Shown here piece after piece: positions 59,790 to 64,000 of a DNA stretch of 64,000 bases. Below the pieces are notes generated by a model, which saw only the letters and a program-made list of their open reading frames with translations, was not told the origin of the DNA and ran no database searches. How positions within the stretch are numbered: position 1 is the stretch's first letter; every line of letters begins with the position of its first letter. Source of the DNA: Capillimicrobium sp035565675 (GTDB lineage: Bacteria > Actinomycetota > Thermoleophilia > Solirubrobacterales > Solirubrobacteraceae); the NCBI GenBank assembly GCA_035565675.1, contig DATMSA010000056.1, positions 49,950 through 113,949 on the forward strand, read 5' to 3'. The position numbers and the translations under genes are program-made.

Positions 59790-60458
59790 TCAGCCGTCGC
59801 GGTCCGGGCGCTCGTCCCGGGCCGCGGCGGGCTCGTCCGCCGCGAGCGCCGCCGGGAGGACGTCGCGCATCACCGCGAGGATGCCGCGCGAGACGATCGC
59901 GTGGACCTGCGCGCGCGTGACCCCGCGATCCAGCAGCCAGTCGCGCAGCGCCTGCTCGACGAGCCCGGTGGCGGCGCGCGCGGCCGCGCGCGCGGCGGGC
60001 GGCACGTCGGCGGTGCCGAGGTGGTTGACGAGCATGCGGTCGGCGATCCGGTCGCGCAGCTCGTCCTGCAGCGCGGCGAGCTCCGCGTCGACGCCCGCGG
60101 GCCCGGCGCCGAGGAACAGCAGCGACGCCTCGTCGCGGCGCCCCTCGATCATGTCCAGCCACAGCGAGGTGTTCGCGTCGACCATCGCCTCCGGGTCCAG
60201 GTCCAGGTCGGTGCGCACCGTGCGGGGCGTGCGCTCCACGACCTCGCGCGCCGCGGCCAGGAACAGCGCGCGCTTGTCGCCGAAGTAGTGGTGGACGAGC
60301 GCGCGGCTCGTGCCCGCCGCCTCCGCGATCTCGCCGACGTGCACCTCGGCGTAGGGGCGGGTGGCGAACGCGATCGTGGCGGCGCGCAGGATGTCGCGCC
60401 GGCGCGCGTCCGGCGTCAGCCGGCGCCGCGTGCGGCGCGCGTGCTCGCGGGTGGACAC
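59790..60458 (-). CDS. TetR family transcriptional regulator
   Basis: 222 residues. N-terminal HTH (RRRDILRAATIAFATRPYAEVHVGEIAEAAGTSRALVHHYFGDKRALFLAAAREVV, ~20-75), then a helical ligand domain; Asp/Glu-rich C terminus. GTG start at 60458. Divergent from the NHL-type secreted gene; an inverted repeat TTGGC/GCCAA (60537-60551) lies in the gap and is its likely operator. Convergent with pckG, 7 bases apart. Confidence 0.9.
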   Translation of the reverse strand: MSTREHARRTRRRLTPDARRRDILRAATIAFATRPYAEVHVGEIAEAAGTSRALVHHYFGDKRALFLAAAREVVERTPRTVRTDLDLDPEAMVDANTSLWLDMIEGRRDEASLLFLGAGPAGVDAELAALQDELRDRIADRMLVNHLGTADVPPAARAAARAATGLVEQALRDWLLDRGVTRAQVHAIVSRGILAVMRDVLPAALAADEPAAARDERPDRDG

Positions 60459-60536
60459 GATCGGCGGATCGTAGCGCCGGATCGGCGCCCCGCAGGCGCC
60501 CTGGGTTGCGTCGCCATCGGCGATTCCCTAGGTTTG

Positions 60537-60551
60537 TTGGCGCGGTGCCAA
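60537..60551. promoter_or_regulatory. TTGGC-GCCAA inverted repeat in the TetR/NHL-protein gap
   Basis: TTGGC (60537-60541) and GCCAA (60547-60551) around five bases, within the divergent promoter region. Candidate TetR operator; short. Confidence 0.4.
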
Positions 60552-60603
60552 TAGCCGGGACGGGTCGCGGCGCCGCCTTCACCCGACCGCCACGGAGCCG
60601 CCC

Positions 60604-62574
60604 ATGTCCCTTCGCCCCCGCCTCGTCCTGCCGGCTGTCGCCGCGCTGGCGCTGGCCCTGTCGGCCGCCGCGCCGGCGTCCGCCGCGACGCTCGAGGGGA
60701 CCGTGCGCAGCGGTCACCACGCGCTCGGCGGCGTGACCGTGACGCTGCACCTCGCGGGCGCGGCACCCGGGCAGGCGAAGACCCTGGGGCGGACGGTGGC
60801 CGACCGGCACGGGCGCTTCCGCCTGCGCTACGTGTCGCCCGTGGGGCGGGGGCCGGTGCTGTACGTGACCGCCGGGCGCGGCCAGGCGGTCCGCCTGGCC
60901 GCCGGCCTCGGCGCGCCGCCGGCGCCGCGGCGCGTGCACGTCAACGAGCTGACCACCGTCGCCGCCGGGTTCGCGTTCGCCCAGTTCACGCTCGGCGGGC
61001 GCATCGGCGGGCCGCCGCCCGGTCCCCAGAACGCGGCTCTGATGGCGGCCAACCTCGCCGACGTGCGCACCGGGCGGGCCTCGGACGTCGTGGTGGCGCG
61101 GCCCAACGGGCACCAGACGAGCACGCTGCGCAAGCTGCGCTCGCTCGCCAACGCGATCGCCGGGTGCGCCCGCGCCGCGCGCGGCTGCGTGCCGCTCTAC
61201 CGGCTGACGGCGACGCCCGCGGGCCGCCGCCCGCTGGGGACGCTGCAGGCGGTCGCCAACGTCGCCCGGTACCCGTGGCAGAACGTCCGCGCGCTGTACG
61301 CCCTGTCGTCGGCGAGCCCGGCGCCGTACCACGGCGCGCTGCGCACGACCCGGCGCCTGTCGGACTGGCTGCTGCCGCTGCGCTTCGTGGGCGACGGCGT
61401 GACGATCGACGGGCCCGGCAACTTCGCGATCGACGCGAGCGGCCGCGTGTTCGTCGCCAACAACTACGCCTTCCAGCCGAGCGACTTCACGCCCACGTGC
61501 GGCAGCAACCTGCTGCCGGTGTTCGGGCCCGACGGCCGCTACCTGGAGGGCACGCCGTGGCAGGGCGGCGGGCTCAGCGGCGCCGGGTTCGGCATCACGT
61601 TCGACCCGGCCGGCCGGCTGTGGGTCGGCAACTTCGGGTTCGCGTCGCCGGCGCCGGGCTGCCCCGAGAACGAGCAGCCGCCGCACGACACGGTGTCGGT
61701 GTTCACGCCCGGCGGCATGGCGCTGTCGGCCACCGGCTATCGCGGCGCGCCCGACGACCAGCCCGCGCTGATCAACTGGCCGCAGGGGACGGTCGCCCAC
61801 CCGTCCGGCGAGGCCGTGTGGGTCGCCAACTGCAACGACGGTCGGCTCGTGCGCGTCCCGACCGACGCGCCCGACTCGGCGAGCGCCTACGACGTCGGAC
61901 TGACGCAGGCGTTCGACATCGCGATCGACCACCAGGGGCTGATCTACGCGACCGGGCTGGGCAACGACCGCCTGGCGATCGTGCGGCCCGGCGGCACGCC
62001 GATCCCCGGCTCGCCGCTGCAGACCACCGACGCCGGCCTGGACCGGCCGATGGGCATCGCCGCCGACAGCGCCGGCAACATGTGGATCTCGAACTCGGCG
62101 CGGATGAGCCTGCCGTGCCCGGACGTGTCGCCGCGCCCGCGCGGCACGCCGTCGGTGTCGCTGATCGCGGCCGGCGGGCGGCCGGTCACGACCGGCGCCA
62201 CCGGCTTCACCGGCGGCGGGCTGACGATCCCCTGGGGCATCGCGGTCGACGGCAACGACAACGTGTGGGTCGCGAACTTCGCCGGCCAGCGCATCTCGCA
62301 GTTCTGCGGCGTGCCGGCGCGCGGCTGCCGGCCGGGCTCGACGACCGGCGACCCGATCTCGCCGAACGGCACCGGCTACTTCTTCGACGGGCTCGTGCGG
62401 CTCACCGGCCTGCAGGTCGACCCGTCGGGGAACCTGTGGGTGGCCAACAACTGGAAGCGGGTGCCGGACGTGGCCGCCAACCCCGGGGGCTACGAGGTGG
62501 TCGTCTACCCGGGCGCGGCCGGGCCGCTGCGCACGCCGCTGATCGGCCCGCCGGTGCCGCTGCTGGCGCGCTGA
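60604..62574 (+). CDS. Secreted NHL/SMP-30-like beta-propeller protein
   Basis: 656 residues. Signal peptide MSLRPRLVLPAVAALALALSAAAPASA, a carboxypeptidase-regulatory-like beta domain (~residues 27-110, GTVRSGHHALGGVTVTLHL), a linker helical region, then NHL-type propeller repeats from ~residue 265: NFAIDASGRVFVANNYA, GITFDPAGRLWVGNFG, DIAIDHQGLIYATGLGNDR, GIAADSAGNMWISNSA, GIAVDGNDNVWVANFAGQ and GLQVDPSGNLWVANN. Several paired cysteines suit an exported protein. Role unknown, possibly ligand or surface binding. GGAG precedes the ATG at 60604. Confidence 0.85.
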   Translation: MSLRPRLVLPAVAALALALSAAAPASAATLEGTVRSGHHALGGVTVTLHLAGAAPGQAKTLGRTVADRHGRFRLRYVSPVGRGPVLYVTAGRGQAVRLAAGLGAPPAPRRVHVNELTTVAAGFAFAQFTLGGRIGGPPPGPQNAALMAANLADVRTGRASDVVVARPNGHQTSTLRKLRSLANAIAGCARAARGCVPLYRLTATPAGRRPLGTLQAVANVARYPWQNVRALYALSSASPAPYHGALRTTRRLSDWLLPLRFVGDGVTIDGPGNFAIDASGRVFVANNYAFQPSDFTPTCGSNLLPVFGPDGRYLEGTPWQGGGLSGAGFGITFDPAGRLWVGNFGFASPAPGCPENEQPPHDTVSVFTPGGMALSATGYRGAPDDQPALINWPQGTVAHPSGEAVWVANCNDGRLVRVPTDAPDSASAYDVGLTQAFDIAIDHQGLIYATGLGNDRLAIVRPGGTPIPGSPLQTTDAGLDRPMGIAADSAGNMWISNSARMSLPCPDVSPRPRGTPSVSLIAAGGRPVTTGATGFTGGGLTIPWGIAVDGNDNVWVANFAGQRISQFCGVPARGCRPGSTTGDPISPNGTGYFFDGLVRLTGLQVDPSGNLWVANNWKRVPDVAANPGGYEVVVYPGAAGPLRTPLIGPPVPLLAR

Positions 62575-62583
62575 GGCGGCGCG

Positions 62584-62904
62584 TCAGCCGCGGCCGCGGG
62601 ACGTGAACCGCTGCAGGCGGGCGAGCCGCTCGTCCCACTCGCCGCCGACGCGGGTCATCCAGCCGATCGCGTCGTTGAGGGGCTCGGGCGTGACGCGGTA
62701 GCGCGTCTCGCGCCCGGCCCGGCGGGCGTCCACGAGGTTCGCGCCGGCCAGGACCGCGAGGTGCTTGGCGACCGCCTGGCGGGTCACGGGGAGGTCGGCG
62801 GCCAGCTCGGTGGCGGTGGCGCCGCCGCGGCGGCCGACCTCGTCGAGCACGAGGCGGCGGGTGGGGTCCGACAGCGCGGCGAAGACCGCGTCGACGTCGC
62901 TCAT
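62584..62904 (-). CDS. ArsR family transcriptional regulator
   Basis: 106-residue ArsR/SmtB-type regulator: VDAVFAALSDPTRRLVLDEVGRRGGATATELAADLPVTRQAVAKHLAVLAGANLVDARRAGRETRYRV. No metal-binding cysteines, as in the non-metal ArsR members paired with SRPBCC proteins. Its ATG overlaps the SRPBCC gene stop as ATGA. Two copies of GCAAC-N6-GTTGC near the operon promoter are its probable operators. Confidence 0.9.
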   Translation of the reverse strand: MSDVDAVFAALSDPTRRLVLDEVGRRGGATATELAADLPVTRQAVAKHLAVLAGANLVDARRAGRETRYRVTPEPLNDAIGWMTRVGGEWDERLARLQRFTSRGRG

Positions 62905-63266
62905 GCCGGCGTGAGCGTCCTCCGGGTCGCTCGCCGCGCCGGCGCCGCGCTGGCCCACGGGCCGACCGGGGACTCGGTGACGCGCACCTTCGTGCCGCCG
63001 ACCGCCGGCGCCAGCTCGACGGTCACGCGCGACCCGGGGGCGTCGTCCGTCCACCACCAGAACGTCCACCGCTCGCCGGGCTCGACCTCCTCGACGATCG
63101 CCCGGCGCTCCTCGCCGGTGTCGAGCACGAAGGTCGCCTCGCCGCCCTCGCGCAGGTCGAGCTCGACCTCGTCGGCCAGCCACGCCTCGAGCGCGTCGGG
63201 CTCGGTCACCGCGGTCCACGCCTCGTCGGGCTCGACGGGCAGGACGACCTCCTTGATGCAACTCAT
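62901..63266 (-). CDS. SRPBCC (AHSA1-like) domain protein
   Basis: 121 residues of the START/Bet v 1-like fold: IKEVVLPVEPDEAWTAVTEPDALEAWLADEVELDLREGGEATF, PGERWTFWWWTDDAPGSRVTVEL. It ends with an Arg/Ala-rich tail. ATG at 63266 is preferred because TATCAT lies 7 bases before it; ATG 63275 is possible. The ArsR-SRPBCC pair is a frequent two-gene unit in which the SRPBCC protein is presumed to bind a hydrophobic ligand. An operator-like palindrome overlaps its start. Confidence 0.85.
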   Translation of the reverse strand: MSCIKEVVLPVEPDEAWTAVTEPDALEAWLADEVELDLREGGEATFVLDTGEERRAIVEEVEPGERWTFWWWTDDAPGSRVTVELAPAVGGTKVRVTESPVGPWASAAPARRATRRTLTPA

Positions 63267-63275
63267 GGGTTGCAT
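63256..63275. promoter_or_regulatory. ArsR operator candidate 1
   Basis: ATGCAAC (63256-63262) and GTTGCAT (63269-63275) around six bases, overlapping the start of the SRPBCC gene. Core GCAAC-N6-GTTGC repeats at 63294-63309. Confidence 0.65.
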
Positions 63276-63289
63276 GATACCGTGCTCCC

Positions 63290-63922
63290 ATGAGCAACCA
63301 TTCAGTTGCGCCTCGCGCCCAGCACCTCGTCCCCGTCGTCGTCAAGAGCGACAGCCGCGGCGAGCGCTCCTTCGACATCTTCAGCCGCCTGCTCAACGAG
63401 CGGGTCGTGTTCCTCGGCACCGCGATCGACGACCAGGTCGCCAACCTGATCGTGGCCCAGCTCCTGCACCTCGAGGCCGAGGACCCCGAGAAGGACATCC
63501 AGCTGTACGTCAACTCGCCCGGCGGCGTGCTGTACGCGGGCCTGGCGATCTACGACACGATGCAGTTCATCAAGCCCGACGTGGCGACGATCTGCTGCGG
63601 GATCGCCATGTCGGCCGGGGCGCTCGTGCTCGCCGGCGGCGCGGCGGGCAAGCGCGCGTCGCTGCCCAACGGCCGCATCCTCATCCACCAGCCCAGCGGG
63701 GGCTATCAGGGCCAGTCGACCGACATCGAGATCCACGCCCGCGAGACGATCGCGCTGCGCCGCCGCGTCGACGAGATCTTCGCCCGCCACACGGGCCAGG
63801 CGATCGAGCAGGTCCACGCCGACATGGAGCGCGACCGCTACTTCACCGCCGAGGAGGCGAAGGCCTACGGGCTGATCGACCACATCGCCGAGGCGCGGCC
63901 GCGAAGCGGCCCGACCGACTAG
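63290..63922 (+). CDS. clpP: ATP-dependent Clp protease proteolytic subunit
   Basis: 210-residue serine protease subunit that forms the ClpP barrel and degrades proteins fed by ClpX/ClpC. Catalytic Ser in CCGIAMSAGALVLAGG, His in GRILIHQPSGGYQGQ, Asp in the RRRVDEIFARHTG region; the YVNSPGG oxyanion loop and YFTAEEAKAYGLIDHI C-terminal motif are intact. A ~25-residue N-terminal part is likely propeptide. Actinobacteria usually carry several clpP genes in pairs; this copy stands with an ArsR-SRPBCC unit instead of clpX. Divergent promoter region of ~25 bases packed with operator-like repeats. Confidence 0.92.
   Translation: MSNHSVAPRAQHLVPVVVKSDSRGERSFDIFSRLLNERVVFLGTAIDDQVANLIVAQLLHLEAEDPEKDIQLYVNSPGGVLYAGLAIYDTMQFIKPDVATICCGIAMSAGALVLAGGAAGKRASLPNGRILIHQPSGGYQGQSTDIEIHARETIALRRRVDEIFARHTGQAIEQVHADMERDRYFTAEEAKAYGLIDHIAEARPRSGPTD
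63294..63309. promoter_or_regulatory. ArsR operator candidate 2, inside the clpP start
   Basis: GCAAC (63294-63298) and GTTGC (63305-63309) around six bases, the same architecture as the site 36 bases away. It lies within the first codons of clpP. Confidence 0.6.
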
Positions 63923-63928
63923 TCGGTC
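63913..63928. terminator. Palindrome over the clpP stop codon
   Basis: GACCGACTAGTCGGTC is a perfect 16-base palindrome spanning the TAG stop (63920-63922). As RNA it could form only a tight stem; may be a terminator component or a regulatory site. Confidence 0.4.
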
Positions 63929-63949
63929 TGGCGGGAACTCTTCCGGTAG

Positions 63950-63999
63950 ATTTCTCGATATTCTCTCGAATCAGGGTCCCGACTGAGGAGTCGAGAAAT
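63950..63999. repeat. Spaced inverted repeat in the AT-richer window end
   Basis: ATTTCTCGA (63950-63958) and TCGAGAAAT (63991-63999) are exact complements 32 bases apart; TTCTCTCGAA lies between. This 70-base stretch is markedly less GC-rich than the rest and probably belongs to the promoter or start of the next gene beyond the window. Confidence 0.5.
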
Positions 64000-64000
64000 T

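Noticed and set aside
63950..63999. Inverted repeat at the window end considered as an attachment site or tmRNA start
   Set aside because: Arms are only nine bases, 32 bases apart, and the sequence is cut off at the window edge; nothing identifies an att site or tmRNA.

Overview
The window is very GC-rich, densely coded DNA from an actinobacterium, most likely in the Thermoleophilia/Solirubrobacterales (Conexibacter, Solirubrobacter, Baekduia and relatives). This is inferred from the GC content, the GTG/TTG starts, GTP-type PEP carboxykinase, glutathionyl-hydroquinone-reductase-type and GlnA3/GlnA4-type enzymes, a c-di-AMP riboswitch, and many genes whose only promoter element is a TANNNT hexamer 5-14 bases before the start codon (leaderless style). 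No rRNA, tRNA, CRISPR array, prophage or insertion sequence was recognised.

Layout. 1-2.7 kb: 3' part of a DnaE2-like polymerase, a membrane-anchored cytochrome c and a cysteine-less DksA/TraR-like protein. 2.9-3.8 kb: a ydaO-type (c-di-AMP) riboswitch ahead of an unknown tail-anchored protein. 3.9-4.9 kb: a cysteine-less AhpD-like protein with an HxlR regulator and a palindromic operator. 4.9-9.2 kb: 2-oxoacid (pyruvate-type) dehydrogenase genes E1alpha-E1beta-E2 read leftward, divergent from a GntR/FCD regulator with a long palindrome between them. 9.2-17.6 kb: type I glutamine synthetase, an MMPL/RND exporter, a DUF255 protein, RidA and threonine dehydratase. 17.7-22 kb: a leftward unit of gamma-glutamyl-amine-type synthetase, FCD regulator, aldehyde dehydrogenase and SDR, with two similar candidate operators. 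22-25 kb: aldo/keto reductase plus SDR next to a frameshifted XRE/MmyB-like regulator. 25-32 kb: secreted subtilase, two DHA2 efflux pumps, an acyl-CoA synthetase and a MarR regulator. 32-36 kb: orphan chemoreceptor, YciE-like ferritin-like protein with a basic tail, acyl-CoA dehydrogenase. 36-41 kb: SCP2-like protein, agmatine deiminase, N-carbamoylputrescine amidase, GST, PGRP-type amidase, VOC dioxygenase. 41-50 kb: truncated YbjQ, GNAT, LysR, MurB, Fpg/Nei, glutathionyl-hydroquinone-reductase-like protein, aminotransferase, sedolisin-like protease, secreted proteins. 50-60 kb: ferredoxin, SucD/SucC-type CoA ligase, MpsC-like protein and CoA-ester lyase (leftward), a 993-residue secreted protein of unknown function, MaoC dehydratase and PEP carboxykinase (rightward). 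60-64 kb: TetR, an NHL-type secreted protein, an ArsR-SRPBCC pair and ClpP.

How the genes may work together. Three metabolic themes recur. (1) Agmatine to putrescine (deiminase plus amidase), with a gamma-glutamylation/aldehyde-oxidation operon that could consume the amine. (2) A C2/C4 module in which a SucCD-type ligase activates a dicarboxylate such as malate, a malyl-CoA-lyase-type enzyme cleaves it to acetyl-CoA and glyoxylate, and MaoC hydratase and PEP carboxykinase lie nearby. (3) Pyruvate oxidation under a dedicated GntR regulator. The most distinctive items are the riboswitch-controlled unknown membrane protein, the ligase/ferredoxin/lyase cluster, paired candidate operators at two loci, an unusually perfect 53-base intergenic palindrome, and several proteins that have lost hallmark metal or redox residues.
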